Shown: in pieces, positions 42,758 to 53,083 of the stretch
How positions within the stretch are numbered: the first letter of the stretch is position 1
How the letters are laid out: the number at the start of each line of letters is the position of its first letter
NCBI GenBank assembly: GCA_000621405.1
Contig: JHYK01000013.1
Span: 52,647-116,646, forward strand
Source: Lachnospiraceae bacterium AC3007
Lineage (GTDB): Bacteria > Bacillota > Clostridia > Lachnospirales > Lachnospiraceae
Direction: 5' to 3'
DNA length: 64,000 nucleotides
Position numbers and translations under genes: made by a program
Notes under the pieces: generated by a model
Databases searched by the model: none
Told to the model about the DNA's origin: nothing
The model's input: only the letters and a program-made list of their open reading frames with translations

Positions 42758-45700
42758 ATGAATATAGAGATAATAGATAATAGCATAATGCTGATAGCTG
42801 CCATTTCAGGCCTTCTTTACAGTCTTTTCCGTTACATCGAGAAGCCCCGCCGCGGCTGGCTTTATATGATCGGATTCTTCATGATGCATCTTCTCAGTGA
42901 TTACTATTGGACGATCTATGTCCTTGTGATTCATTCCGATCCTGATGTAGCCGGTCTTTCCACTTATTTCGGCTGGAATATGGGATATATATTCCTGCTT
43001 CTTACGATACTGTGCATGAGGGTTCCGGTATCAAAGAAATACTTCCATCCGCTGATGCTTCTTCCCATCCCGCTTAACATATGGCAGTTCATTCTTTATC
43101 TCCCGTACGGAGGTATCATCAATAATATATTCCAGGGAACTGTTCTAACTGTATTATCCTTCCTGTGCCTTCAGTCATTGCTTTTTTACCTTAAAAACAG
43201 AAAGACAGGAGCATATTTTCCGTACACACAATTTGCAGTGCTGCTCTTTGTGGTGACGGAATACGCCATGTGGACGATATCCTGCTTTGACTGGTCGAAG
43301 AGCCCGATAGATCCGTATTATATTGCCTCATTCCTGAATTATCTCATCATGATATTGATAGCGAGGGCTGTTGAAAGGGATCAAAGGATAGAAGGCTTTA
43401 CATATCAGGAAAAGAGCGCATCCGACCTCAAGTTCCAGATGATGATGCAGACTATCGCATTATTCACTATCTTCGGCGGATGTATAGGAGGCTATTACCT
43501 TGCTGTCCGCATGAAGGGTTCCATTCCCAGTACAGGCGGAACGAACAACGTATATGATCTTATCGCGATCGCTCTGTTTTTTATTTCCGTGATCCTTGTG
43601 ATGATCATCATGGCGCTTGTATTTGCCATCAACCTGAGGATCCGCAGAGGGGAGCACGGTAAAGAAGAGATTATTGAAAAGAGGCAAAACCGCTACAGTT
43701 TTATAATCATTATAGTCGTAACTGCGGGCCTTATGGTGTTTTCGGTGTTTTACACTTCGAGAATGTTTTACGAAGTATCCGTGGAGAGCATATACAGTCA
43801 GGGGGAGGACACGGCAGCTCTGTACGCCACTGAGATCAATGATTATCTTTCCTCGGTCCGGGTAACGCTGGAGATCACTGCCGATACGATCGATATGATG
43901 CTTTCTGAGGGGGAGACAAAGGACAGGATAGTTAACTTCCTCAAATATCAGACAGATAACCAGAGTGATCAGCTGGATGAGAATTTTACGGGACTCTACG
44001 GATATATATGCGGGGAATTCATGATCGGTTCGGACTGGGTCCCGCCTGAGGGGTTCGATGCGACCGAAAGAGTCTGGTATGAAGCGGCAGTGGACGCAGA
44101 CGGGAGGATCATCATAGTGTCACCCTATGTGGATGCCCAGACAGGCGAAGTGGTCGTCACTCTTGCAAAGATGATAGGGGATACTGAAGGACGGACGGAT
44201 CATAATGTGGTGGCGATCGATATTATCGTGGACCGAATACAGGATATCACCGAGGAGATGGATGTCGGCGGAAAAGGATACGGCATGGTCATCAACAGGA
44301 ACGGGATGATAGTGGCCCACAGAGAACCGCAGAGAGTCAGCAGGAATCTCATGGATTACTACGGGAAAGTATTCCTGGATCAGCTTAAGGCAAAGCAGAG
44401 CGGAACCCTGAATGCCATGGTGGACGGTGAGGATTGTACTTTCTTCATCAGTCAGGTGATGGATCAGTGGTATGTCGTTATCGCAGAAAATGATGCAGAG
44501 CTATTGGAGGAGACATATTCCCAGCTTACCGTCAATGTGATAGTGTCTCTGATCATATTTGCCCTGATCTCCATATTCTATTTCTTCGGCTATAAGAGCG
44601 AGCAGGTATATGGCCGCAATATGGAAGAGATGCGGGCAGGAAGGCAGAAGCAGGAGTATGAAGCCAAAGTCCTTAAGCTTGAAAAAAAGGCGTCCGATGA
44701 GGCCAATAAAGCAAAAAGCAGTTTTCTTGCCGATATGTCTCATGAGATCAGGACACCGATAAATGCGATCCTCGGCATGAACGAGATGATACTCAGGGAA
44801 GCTGACAGTGAGAACATTCTGGAGTATTCCAGAAATATAAGTGTTTCGGGAAAGAATCTTCTCCAGCTCGTCAATTCGATCCTTGATTTCTCAAAGATAG
44901 AAGACGGCAAGATGGAGATAGTCCCGGTGACATACAGTGTCAGTGATATGATCACATATCTTCTTAATTCTGTGTCTGAGAGGGCCCGTGGAAAGGGTCT
45001 GCAGCTTAACGCGGACATATCACCTACCATACCTTCCTCCCTGTACGGAGATGACGCAAGGATAAGTCAGGTAATAATCAATCTGCTCACAAACGCGGTC
45101 AAATATACTCACGAGGGCGAAGTAACACTTAAAATAAAGGAGAATGACAGGAAGGATGATAAGGTACTTCTCTATGTGGAAGTAACAGATACCGGGATAG
45201 GCATAAGAAAGAGCGATCTGCAGAAACTCTTTGAATCTTTTGAAAGACTCGATCTTAAGAGAAACAGGAATATCGAGGGCACCGGACTTGGAATGTCCAT
45301 CGCGACAAGTCTTCTGGAACTGATGGGAAGCGAGCTGATGGTCAAAAGCATATACGGCGAGGGCTCGACATTCTGGTTTGAACTCTGGCAGAAGATAGAA
45401 AGCGACGTTCCTCTCGGTGATTATAATATGGACAGTACCGGTTCGCCGAATGCTGCATCTCAAAAAGCCACATTCCATGCTCCGGATGCCTGTATCCTGA
45501 TCGTCGATGATACGAAGATGAACATCACGGTCGCAGTGAATCTTCTGAAGCGGACCGGGATAAGGATAGATACCGCCCTCAGCGGCGAGGCGGCAGTGGA
45601 ACTTGCCGGCAGAAATAAATATGACGTGATCCTCCTTGACCAGCGTATGCCCGGAATGGACGGGACGCAGGCCTTAAAGATGATAAAGGATCACAGGAGC

Positions 45701-46363
45701 AGACTGAACGCTGATACTCCTGTCATATGCCTTACGGCAGATGCGATAAGGGGAGCCAGGGAAAGATATCTGGCGCAGGGGTTTGATGACTATCTTACAA
45801 AGCCTGTGGACGGAAGGCTGCTTGAGATAATGCTCATGACGTATCTTCCCAAGGATAAGATACAGGAGGATCCGGCCGGAGAATCACAAAATGAGAGCGG
45901 ACCCGTGGATCAGGGGACGATAGACAACGGAGCTGTTGATAAGGAGACGGAAGACAGCGCGCCGGAAGACAGCGGGCAGGAAGATAAGGGAGATGAAAAA
46001 GACGGTGATCTTCTTATAGATGAACTTGAGAAGATCGGAGTCGATACGAAGGAAGGCATGGAGATCTGTGCTGATGATATGGATATCTATAAGGAGATCC
46101 TGTCCGAGTATGCTTCGGATTCGAAGGATCGAAGGGAATGCCTTGTAAGATATCATGAAGAAAAGGACTGGGATAATTACAGAATACATGCTCATTCACT
46201 TAAAAGCTCATCAAAGACCATAGGAGCCATGGATCTTTCGGAGATCGCAAAGGGTCTTGAGGAAGCATCTGCAAATAAAGATGAAGAAGCGATAGAAAGA
46301 GATCACGATAAAGCGCTGGGTCTTTATGATGAGATAGTATCCGTTATCAAGGCAAATTCCTGA
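42758..46363 (+). CDS. Hybrid sensor histidine kinase (7TM-like, dCache, HisKA, REC, HPt)
   Basis: A 1201-residue phosphorelay protein. It has two sets of membrane helices (about 1-215 and 230-345), an extracytoplasmic dCache-type domain (about 345-600), another helix near 605, a HisKA domain with phospho-acceptor His662 (DMSHEIRTPINAI), an HATPase domain (LTNAVKYT, DTGIGI, GTGLGMSI), a receiver (acceptor Asp961 in ILLDQRMPGMDG), an acidic linker (1035-1080) and an HPt domain with His1146 (HSLKSSSKTIG). Signal flow His-Asp-His is complete; a separate output regulator is expected but not adjacent. It is monocistronic. Confidence 0.93.
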   Translation: MNIEIIDNSIMLIAAISGLLYSLFRYIEKPRRGWLYMIGFFMMHLLSDYYWTIYVLVIHSDPDVAGLSTYFGWNMGYIFLLLTILCMRVPVSKKYFHPLMLLPIPLNIWQFILYLPYGGIINNIFQGTVLTVLSFLCLQSLLFYLKNRKTGAYFPYTQFAVLLFVVTEYAMWTISCFDWSKSPIDPYYIASFLNYLIMILIARAVERDQRIEGFTYQEKSASDLKFQMMMQTIALFTIFGGCIGGYYLAVRMKGSIPSTGGTNNVYDLIAIALFFISVILVMIIMALVFAINLRIRRGEHGKEEIIEKRQNRYSFIIIIVVTAGLMVFSVFYTSRMFYEVSVESIYSQGEDTAALYATEINDYLSSVRVTLEITADTIDMMLSEGETKDRIVNFLKYQTDNQSDQLDENFTGLYGYICGEFMIGSDWVPPEGFDATERVWYEAAVDADGRIIIVSPYVDAQTGEVVVTLAKMIGDTEGRTDHNVVAIDIIVDRIQDITEEMDVGGKGYGMVINRNGMIVAHREPQRVSRNLMDYYGKVFLDQLKAKQSGTLNAMVDGEDCTFFISQVMDQWYVVIAENDAELLEETYSQLTVNVIVSLIIFALISIFYFFGYKSEQVYGRNMEEMRAGRQKQEYEAKVLKLEKKASDEANKAKSSFLADMSHEIRTPINAILGMNEMILREADSENILEYSRNISVSGKNLLQLVNSILDFSKIEDGKMEIVPVTYSVSDMITYLLNSVSERARGKGLQLNADISPTIPSSLYGDDARISQVIINLLTNAVKYTHEGEVTLKIKENDRKDDKVLLYVEVTDTGIGIRKSDLQKLFESFERLDLKRNRNIEGTGLGMSIATSLLELMGSELMVKSIYGEGSTFWFELWQKIESDVPLGDYNMDSTGSPNAASQKATFHAPDACILIVDDTKMNITVAVNLLKRTGIRIDTALSGEAAVELAGRNKYDVILLDQRMPGMDGTQALKMIKDHRSRLNADTPVICLTADAIRGARERYLAQGFDDYLTKPVDGRLLEIMLMTYLPKDKIQEDPAGESQNESGPVDQGTIDNGAVDKETEDSAPEDSGQEDKGDEKDGDLLIDELEKIGVDTKEGMEICADDMDIYKEILSEYASDSKDRRECLVRYHEEKDWDNYRIHAHSLKSSSKTIGAMDLSEIAKGLEEASANKDEEAIERDHDKALGLYDEIVSVIKANS

Positions 46364-46407
46364 AGTCCTGACATATCTTCCCCGTGATAGCAGAGATCGT
46401 GCCGTTG

Positions 46408-46416
46408 TGCTATAAT
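46408..46416 (+). promoter_or_regulatory. Extended -10 promoter for argC operon
   Basis: TGCTATAAT, an extended -10, 36 bp before argC. The -35 region is weak. Confidence 0.5.
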
Positions 46417-46451
46417 CCAGTGCATATATTCATTTCAGGAGATTCAAAAGA

Positions 46452-47492
46452 ATGATAAAAGCAGGAATAATAGGCTCTACGGGTTATGCCGGAGCAGAGA
46501 TCGCAAGACTTCTTACAGGCCACAGGGATGTCGAGATAAAATGGCTGGTGTCCAGAAGTTATGCAGGGATGGACTATGCCGATGTGTTCGGCAATATGTT
46601 TGAGCTTATCGATAAGGAATGCGCTGATATAAGCCTTGAAGAGATGGCGGGCGGTGTGGACGTAATTTTTACCGCGACACCTCAGGGATACCTGCAGACC
46701 ACCCTCACAAAGGACTGTCTTGAGAAATGCAGGATCATCGATCTGTCCGCTGATTACAGGATCAAGGATGTAGGTATATACGAGAAATGGTACGGGATAA
46801 AGCACGAGTCGCCCGACCTTTTACAGGAGGCTGTATACGGTCTTACGGAAGTGAACAGGGATAAGATAAAGAACACAAGGCTTCTCGCCAATCCCGGATG
46901 TTACACGACATGCTCGATACTTACGGCCTATCCTTTGATGAAGGAACACATGATAGAGAAGAATTCTCTCGTGATCAATGCCATGTCGGGAGTATCGGGC
47001 GCCGGAAGGGGCGGCAAGGTCGCCAATCTCTTCTGTGAAGTGAATGAAAGCGCCAAGGCATACGGAGTAACGACTCACAGACATACGCCGGAGATAGAGG
47101 AGCAGCTGGGATATGCATTCGGAGAGGATCTAATGGTGCAGTTCACTCCCCATCTGGTCCCCATGCATCGCGGCATACTCGCCACAGAAGTGGCGCGTCC
47201 TTCGGGTACATATACATATGACGAAATAAAGGCAGCCTACGATAAGTATTACGGGAGCGAGCATTTTATACGTGTGCTTAAAAAGGACAGGTGTCCCGAG
47301 ACAAGATTTGTGGAGGGCAGCAATTACATGGATGTGAACTTTAAGATCGACGACCGCACGGGCAATCTGATCCTTATGGGAGCCCTGGACAATCTTGAAA
47401 AGGGTGCCGCATCCCAGGCAGTGCAGAATTTCAATGTCATGTTCGGCTTTGACGAAAAGGAGGGTATCGACATGATACCGCAGATGCCCTGA
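46452..47492 (+). CDS. argC: N-acetyl-gamma-glutamyl-phosphate reductase
   Basis: Reduces N-acetylglutamyl phosphate to the semialdehyde, third step of ornithine/arginine synthesis. The 346-residue protein opens with the Rossmann motif GIIGSTGYAGAEIARLL, has the catalytic Cys in LLANPGCYTTCSIL and the HRHTPEIEEQLG region. Length is normal. RBS GGAG precedes ATG 46452. Its stop overlaps the GNAT start (TGATG), so the genes are coupled. Confidence 0.96.
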   Translation: MIKAGIIGSTGYAGAEIARLLTGHRDVEIKWLVSRSYAGMDYADVFGNMFELIDKECADISLEEMAGGVDVIFTATPQGYLQTTLTKDCLEKCRIIDLSADYRIKDVGIYEKWYGIKHESPDLLQEAVYGLTEVNRDKIKNTRLLANPGCYTTCSILTAYPLMKEHMIEKNSLVINAMSGVSGAGRGGKVANLFCEVNESAKAYGVTTHRHTPEIEEQLGYAFGEDLMVQFTPHLVPMHRGILATEVARPSGTYTYDEIKAAYDKYYGSEHFIRVLKKDRCPETRFVEGSNYMDVNFKIDDRTGNLILMGALDNLEKGAASQAVQNFNVMFGFDEKEGIDMIPQMP

Positions 47493-47938
47493 TGGAGATA
47501 AGGGAGATGACGATATCGGATTATGATGAAGTCGCCGCTCTGTGGAGATCCATCCGCGGCTTTGCGATCCGGAGTATCGATGATTCAAGAGAAGGGGTAG
47601 AGAAGTTCCTTGGAAGGAATCCGCATCTGTCCACCATAGCCAGAGAGGATGACCATGTGGTAGGAGCTATCCTCTGCGGCCATGACGGCAGGAGGGCAAC
47701 ACTCTATCACGTATGCGTGGAAGAGCCGTACCGCAAGAGGGGGATCGGCAAGGCAATGGTCGTCAGGTGCATGAAGGCGCTTCAGGAAGAGGGCATAAAT
47801 AAGGTCGCGCTCATAGCCTTCACTCATAATGATGTGGGAAATGCATTCTGGAAGGAGATAGGCTGGACCGAGAGAGAAGATCTGAACTATTATGATTTCA
47901 CTCTTAATACCGACAATATAGTAAGGTTTAATTCGTAG
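47492..47938 (+). CDS. GNAT-family N-acetyltransferase
   Basis: A 148-residue acetyl-CoA transferase with motif A (VCVEEPYRKRGIGKAMVVRCM) and an N-terminal EIREMTISDYDEVAALW typical of the family, close to RimI-like and YhbS-like members. It is coupled to argC (1-base overlap) and lies 12 bp before argJ. Position inside the arginine operon raises the chance that it acts on glutamate, as ArgA-like GNATs do, or on an arginine intermediate. The substrate cannot be read from sequence; argJ can already supply acetylglutamate by recycling. Confidence 0.88.
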   Translation: MEIREMTISDYDEVAALWRSIRGFAIRSIDDSREGVEKFLGRNPHLSTIAREDDHVVGAILCGHDGRRATLYHVCVEEPYRKRGIGKAMVVRCMKALQEEGINKVALIAFTHNDVGNAFWKEIGWTEREDLNYYDFTLNTDNIVRFNS

Positions 47939-47950
47939 ACAGGAGAGAAA

Positions 47951-49180
47951 ATGGAGACAGTAAACGGCGGCGTTACACTGGCCAAAGGCTTTAAGGCTTC
48001 GTCCTGCAAGGCAGGAGTAAAATATAAGGACAGACTCGACATGGCGATGGTCTGTTCCGACAGTCCATGTGTCACGGCGGCAGTATTCACCTCAAATATC
48101 GTAAAAGCCGCTCCTGTGCTCTGGGACAGAAGGATAGTACGCGAAGAGGGAAAGATGACGAGAGCAATGGTCATCAATACCGGGATCGCCAACGCCGGGA
48201 CAGGATCCGAGGGGCTGAGGCTGTGCGAAGAGACTGCAAAGAAGGCCGCAGATGTACTTGGCATAGACAAGGATGAAGTCCTGATCGGCTCCACAGGAGT
48301 CATTGGACCGCAGCTTAATATGGATGCCATCTTAAGCGGAATCGATATGCTGAAAGAGGGACTGTCGGACACCCGAGAGGCTGCACATGAGGCTTCAAAG
48401 GCCATAATGACTACGGATACTCACCCCAAGGAGTGCGCTGTTACCTTCGAGCTTGACGGTAAGACTATAAACCTCGGCGGGATGGCAAAGGGTTCAGGCA
48501 TGATACATCCCAACATGGGGACCATGATAAGCTGCATCACGACGGACCTTGCAATATCAGCTCAAATGCTGCAGACTGCTCTGTCCGATGTGGTCCGTGA
48601 CACCTTCAACATGATATCGGTAGACGGTGATACATCTACCAATGACACTCTGATAGTCATGGCAAACGGTGAAGCCGGCAACAGTTTGATAACATCCGGG
48701 GGTGCGGCATATGACGCATTCCGTGAGGCTCTGCTTTATGTATGCAGGGATCTTGCCCGGGCGCTTGCAGGAGACGGTGAGGGAGCGACCAAGCTCGTAA
48801 CCTGCAACATTATAAATGCTGCAGATACTGAGAAGGCTAAGGTGCTCGCAAAGTCCGTGATCACTTCGTCCCTTACAAAGGCTGCCATGTACGGGAATGA
48901 TGCCAACTGGGGAAGGATACTCTGCGCAATGGGTTATTCCGGCGCAAAGTTTGATCCTGATAAGCTGGATCTCTTCTTTGATGCCAAAGGGTGTGAGCGC
49001 ATCCATATATATCACGACGGGGCAGGCCTTCCTTTTTCGGAGGAGAAGGCAACCGATCTTATAAAGCATGATGAGGTGATCATCACGGTGGATATGAAAG
49101 AAGGTTCATCAAGCGCCACTGCCTGGGGCTGTGATCTCACCCATGACTATGTAAGCATAAATGCTGACTACCGCAGCTGA
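47951..49180 (+). CDS. argJ: Glutamate/ornithine N-acetyltransferase
   Basis: A bifunctional self-cleaving enzyme that moves the acetyl group from acetylornithine to glutamate. The 409-residue precursor has the core AMVINTGIANAGTG, the oxyanion-hole TTDTHPKE and the autocleavage motif KGSGMIHPNMGTMISC, where cleavage before the second Thr releases the nucleophile. The C terminus GNDANWGRIL and ...SSATAWGCDLTHDYVSINADYRS is also diagnostic. AGGAGAG precedes ATG 47951. Confidence 0.96.
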   Translation: METVNGGVTLAKGFKASSCKAGVKYKDRLDMAMVCSDSPCVTAAVFTSNIVKAAPVLWDRRIVREEGKMTRAMVINTGIANAGTGSEGLRLCEETAKKAADVLGIDKDEVLIGSTGVIGPQLNMDAILSGIDMLKEGLSDTREAAHEASKAIMTTDTHPKECAVTFELDGKTINLGGMAKGSGMIHPNMGTMISCITTDLAISAQMLQTALSDVVRDTFNMISVDGDTSTNDTLIVMANGEAGNSLITSGGAAYDAFREALLYVCRDLARALAGDGEGATKLVTCNIINAADTEKAKVLAKSVITSSLTKAAMYGNDANWGRILCAMGYSGAKFDPDKLDLFFDAKGCERIHIYHDGAGLPFSEEKATDLIKHDEVIITVDMKEGSSSATAWGCDLTHDYVSINADYRS

Positions 49181-49235
49181 TATCTCATATTAGATCCATT
49201 TACTGCAGCGGCAGGGGGAGGATGATACCTACGAC

Positions 49236-49829
49236 ATGATCAATACAAGGCTCATTATCATATTCGTCGTCATAGTCATCCTTATCCTGCTGATCCTCAT
49301 AGCACTCCTGCATTTCTTAAGATCCGGCAGGAAGACTTCACGCAGAAATAAGCATGTAAAAAAGAAGAAGGCGAAAACCACTTCTTCTCACAAAAGAAGC
49401 GCGGCAGGCGGTCCGGCAGCAAAAAAGGCCTCTCCCGGCCGTGCTGCATCGAAGACCGGTCAGGGTGTTAAGAGCAGGGCTGTTCCTGATGCAGCAAAAA
49501 GATCCGGAAAAACATCCGGTCCGGTTCCCGTCAGACTCCCGGATGACGGTATAGAGAAGTATGCCAGGATGACGGAGGATTATACCCTTTCAAAGTTTGA
49601 TGTCAGGCTGAAGAGGAATGAACTTAAGAAGTACTATTCAGAAAGACATGGATTTTACTGCGTTGATTTCACATACACTGTTCCTGAGGATGTTTCTTTT
49701 GCGGTATTCAAGGGGAATCTCAATGATATGGATACAGCCTTGAGCAACGTGTCCGGGGTCGATACGATAACCTTTGCATCCGACGGTGTGAAACCGGTAT
49801 TCAGGACAACCTTTTATCTCAATAAATAG
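49236..49829 (+). CDS. Membrane-anchored protein with basic linker, unknown
   Basis: A 197-residue protein: an N-terminal membrane helix (LIIIFVVIVILILLILIALLHFL), a highly basic Lys/Arg/Ala/Ser linker (30-95; KKKKAKTTSSHKRSAAGGPA) and a C-terminal alpha/beta domain (about 105-197) with YTLSKFDVRLKRNELKKYYS. No family recognised. The predicted start has only a distant ribosome site (GGGGGAGG, 13 bases). It lies between argJ and a DNA glycosylase gene. Confidence 0.75.
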   Translation: MINTRLIIIFVVIVILILLILIALLHFLRSGRKTSRRNKHVKKKKAKTTSSHKRSAAGGPAAKKASPGRAASKTGQGVKSRAVPDAAKRSGKTSGPVPVRLPDDGIEKYARMTEDYTLSKFDVRLKRNELKKYYSERHGFYCVDFTYTVPEDVSFAVFKGNLNDMDTALSNVSGVDTITFASDGVKPVFRTTFYLNK

Positions 49830-49872
49830 ATAGGATGCTGCAGAACAGCTATTATCAGTCAGGAGAAGATCT

Positions 49873-50676
49873 TTGAAGATCCATACGGATAATTTTGATC
49901 TGAAACAGACAGCACTGAGCGGTCAGTGCTTCAGAATGATCATGCAGGATCATGATACGGCGAGAGTCATCGCAAAGAACAGGGTTTTATATATAAAGGA
50001 TCTCGGAGGATGCGATCTGGACCTTTCATGCCCGCGGGAAGAGTTTGAAGCCGTCTGGAAGGAGTATTTCGATCTCGACACCGACTATGGAAGATTCATT
50101 GATTCCGTGGACAGGAGTGATGACTTCCTGATGAGAGCTTCCCGCTGTGGCAGCGGGATAAGGATATTGAGACAGGATCCTTTCGAGACACTTATCAGTT
50201 TTATCATATCACAGAGAAAAAGCATTCCCGCCATACAGACTTCCATAGAAAAGCTTTCCGCGCTGTGCGGAGACAGGATAGAAGAGGATATCTTTGCTTT
50301 CCCGATGCCTCATGCCATTGCTTCTTTATCCGATAAGGAGCTTGCAGACTGCTCTCTGGGATACAGAGCGTCCTACGTAAGAGAAGCGGCGGAAAGAGTG
50401 GCTTCGGGAGAGAAGGATCTTGAAAAAATGGGTGAGCTTACGGATGAAGAATTGTATGACGAGCTTATCTCATTTTGCGGAGTCGGGAAAAAGGTGGCAA
50501 ACTGCGTGATGCTTTTTGCATATCACAGGATAGCTTCTTTTCCCGTGGATGTATGGATACAAAGGATAGAGGATGAGCATTACGGCGGGAGATTTCCCGT
50601 GGAAAGATATCAGGGATTTGCAGGTGTGCTCCAGCAGTACATGTTTTATTATGTCCGGACAGAAAGAGGCGATTGA
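49873..50676 (+). CDS. 8-oxoguanine DNA glycosylase (OGG1-like)
   Basis: A 267-residue HhH-GPD enzyme that removes oxidised guanine. The N-terminal domain has DFNLKQTALSGQCFRM-type order (NFDLKQTALSGQCFRM); QDPFETLISFIISQRKSI follows; the hairpin and catalytic Lys are in LISFCGVGKKVANCVMLF and the GPD-loop Asp in FPVDVWIQR. The start is TTG 49873, seven bases after GGAG, and no ATG fits. It is distinct from the AlkA group by the OGG-like N-terminal domain. Confidence 0.9.
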   Translation: MKIHTDNFDLKQTALSGQCFRMIMQDHDTARVIAKNRVLYIKDLGGCDLDLSCPREEFEAVWKEYFDLDTDYGRFIDSVDRSDDFLMRASRCGSGIRILRQDPFETLISFIISQRKSIPAIQTSIEKLSALCGDRIEEDIFAFPMPHAIASLSDKELADCSLGYRASYVREAAERVASGEKDLEKMGELTDEELYDELISFCGVGKKVANCVMLFAYHRIASFPVDVWIQRIEDEHYGGRFPVERYQGFAGVLQQYMFYYVRTERGD

Positions 50677-50806
50677 TCAAAAGGCGCCGGCACGGACTTA
50701 AGACCGTTCCGGACGGGTGGCATCGATACCGGGAACGTAGGCTGGAGAAAGGACTTGGCAAATGGTATCATATCGGGTAGTCTTTTTTTTCTAAAGGAGA
50801 TTTATT

Positions 50807-52348
50807 ATGATCGCAAAAGAAGCTGTATCGATGATAAAGACAAGCTGCGCAGAGATCCGCAGGATGAGCAGGAATGACAGGACGGGCTTAAGAGAGATCA
50901 TCGGTGAGATATATACAGAGAACAGGGGATACATATTTGCAAGTATCCTGATCCTTCTTTTATTCTCTCTGCTGCATTGCTTCGGGAGCGGAGCGGCGAT
51001 GGCCTCAGAGGAGGCACAGGATACGGCGAAGACTCTGGGCGGAAGCTTTGGCGGCCTGCTGGCATCTGTGATGGGAACAGGGTATTTTGCAGGAATCGAC
51101 ACATCCTGGACGATGGTCATCATAGCCATAGCTTCTCTTGTAGAAAAGCTTGTGAAGGCCACTGGTATCTTTGGACTGAAGATACTCTCGGAATATACAT
51201 TCGGGATATTCGGGAGCACTGTTGTATGTGTTGTGGCGCTTGGATGGTTCGGCGTTCCTCTTGTGCTTAGATTATTCAGCAAGACCGCTCCGATCGGTGA
51301 ATCGCTCGAGCAGGAACTGAAGCACTTTAACGGTGTACTTGTCGCAATCATCACTGTTTCCCAGATGTTTACCTATTCATCGACTTCGAGCATCGCAAAC
51401 GCTGCAGGGACAGATGCTTCTGGGACATCAGCAGCACAGGTGGCAGGACAGTGGTTTGGCTTTGTTACGTGCTTCCTTGCTCTGGTTCTGACTCTTATAG
51501 TTTATTTTCTTGTAAAGTACCTGTTCTCCATGATAGATATCATCATGCTCCCTGCATGTGCCTTTGTGCCCTTTGTGTCTATGATCTACACGGTAGGAAA
51601 GTTTGTGTTGATCTGGGTGCTCCTCCTGCTCGCAGCTTTTCTGCCTGCGCTGTTCGGCATCATCTTCCTTGCGATACTGCTAACATCGGCCATACTTTTC
51701 AGGACAGCTTATCTTGCCTGCAGGTATTTTAAGAATATATATGCAAAGCCTTTATTCAAGAGAATATTCGGAGGATATGACAGCGCATATCCGCTTATTT
51801 CAAAGAAAGCGCCTGCAAAGATAAAGGAGCTCGTTAAGGATGAAGATGTAAAACTTTTGATGCCTGTGTATGTACTGAGAAAGATGTATGACAATCAATC
51901 CATGTACAGATGGGACAGGTGGTGGCTCGTCTCATCAAACGAAGGGAACAGTCTATGCAAGTCCTATCTTTCCAAAAAAGACTGTGAAAGGGCATCGCTT
52001 AACAACCTTGAAAAGAAGAGGATATTCATTAATAAGACGGTGTTCTATTATGAGATATTCACTCTTGCTGCATCGGAGGATGTGCTTCTGAAAAAGATGA
52101 AAAAGATACCGAAGGAGTTCCATATAGTCTTCAGCAGAGAGTATCTTAACAGGTATCAGGAGATAATCGATATCACAGGCTTTACGGAACTGGGATCATA
52201 CAGGGAGACTTTGAGAAAGGAGCAGCCTCCAAAGGAGGGATTGCTTTCCAAAATGGGATTTAAGAAAAAAGAGGGTACGCCCGAGCCGGTGGCAGTTCCC
52301 GTAGAGCAAGAAAGGCAGGAAGTAAGGTCCGATGGGTATCAAGGCTAA
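50807..52348 (+). CDS. Polytopic membrane protein, unknown
   Basis: A 513-residue protein with about seven to eight membrane helices (roughly 45-320) rich in Phe, Val and Leu and a soluble C-terminal domain (325-513) ending in a Pro/Glu tail. A mixed helix SLVEKLVKATGIFGLKILSEYTFGIFGS appears in the middle. AAAGGAG precedes ATG 50807. The 3' end overlaps the PHP phosphatase by 17 bp. No family recognised. Confidence 0.8.
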   Translation: MIAKEAVSMIKTSCAEIRRMSRNDRTGLREIIGEIYTENRGYIFASILILLLFSLLHCFGSGAAMASEEAQDTAKTLGGSFGGLLASVMGTGYFAGIDTSWTMVIIAIASLVEKLVKATGIFGLKILSEYTFGIFGSTVVCVVALGWFGVPLVLRLFSKTAPIGESLEQELKHFNGVLVAIITVSQMFTYSSTSSIANAAGTDASGTSAAQVAGQWFGFVTCFLALVLTLIVYFLVKYLFSMIDIIMLPACAFVPFVSMIYTVGKFVLIWVLLLLAAFLPALFGIIFLAILLTSAILFRTAYLACRYFKNIYAKPLFKRIFGGYDSAYPLISKKAPAKIKELVKDEDVKLLMPVYVLRKMYDNQSMYRWDRWWLVSSNEGNSLCKSYLSKKDCERASLNNLEKKRIFINKTVFYYEIFTLAASEDVLLKKMKKIPKEFHIVFSREYLNRYQEIIDITGFTELGSYRETLRKEQPPKEGLLSKMGFKKKEGTPEPVAVPVEQERQEVRSDGYQG

Positions 52349-53078
52349 TTATCATACTCATACCGTAAGGTGCAAGCATGCTACAGGGACAGAGAGGGAG
52401 TATGTGGAGAGCGCCATAAAGAACGGATATAAGGTGCTCGGGTTTTCGGATCATACACCGCAGCCGTATACGGACGGTTTTGTCTCACCGATCAGGATGG
52501 ATATGGATGAGCTTGACGGGTACCTTGAGACGATAAAGGCTTTAAGGGATGAGTATGCTGACAGGATAGAGATCAGGACGGGACTTGAGGTCGAATATTT
52601 TCCGGAGTATTTTGATGAGCTCATGAAGGAGCTTGAAAAGAGGGATATTGAGTATCTGATACTCGGTCAGCATTGTGTGCCCGACGAGGAATACGGGGTT
52701 TATGCCGGAAGCGCCACTGACAGTGAGGAACAGCTCAGGGAATACGTGGATCTTGTGATAGAAGCGCTCGGGACAGGGAAGTTCATGTATCTCGCGCATC
52801 CGGATCTTATCCACTTCACCGGTCCGGATGATATATATCTGAGACATATGACAAGGCTTTGCGAGTATGCGCTCGATAACAACGTACAGCTCGAAGTCAA
52901 CGGACAGGGCCTTATCCTGCAAAGATGGTATCCGTGTGAAAGATTCTTTAAGCTTGCGTCCGACATGGGATGCAGCTTTATATTCGGCTGTGATGCCCAT
53001 GCTCCCGAGCATGTCCTGCAGCCGTCAGATGTACCGGGTCTTCCTGAATTCATGAAGCATACCGGGATATCATTTTGA
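52332..53078 (+). CDS. PHP-domain histidinol-phosphatase-like enzyme
   Basis: A 248-residue PHP phosphoesterase. Metal-binding motifs are NYHTHTVRCKHA, SDHTPQPYTDGF, TGLEVEYFPEY, GQHCVPD, AHPDLIHF and CDAHAPEHV. It most resembles the HisJ/HisK group that dephosphorylates histidinol phosphate, but other PHP phosphatases are possible; no other his gene is in the window. It overlaps the previous membrane gene and is followed at once by a long palindrome. Confidence 0.88.
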   Translation: MGIKANYHTHTVRCKHATGTEREYVESAIKNGYKVLGFSDHTPQPYTDGFVSPIRMDMDELDGYLETIKALRDEYADRIEIRTGLEVEYFPEYFDELMKELEKRDIEYLILGQHCVPDEEYGVYAGSATDSEEQLREYVDLVIEALGTGKFMYLAHPDLIHFTGPDDIYLRHMTRLCEYALDNNVQLEVNGQGLILQRWYPCERFFKLASDMGCSFIFGCDAHAPEHVLQPSDVPGLPEFMKHTGISF

Positions 53079-53083
53079 GACGG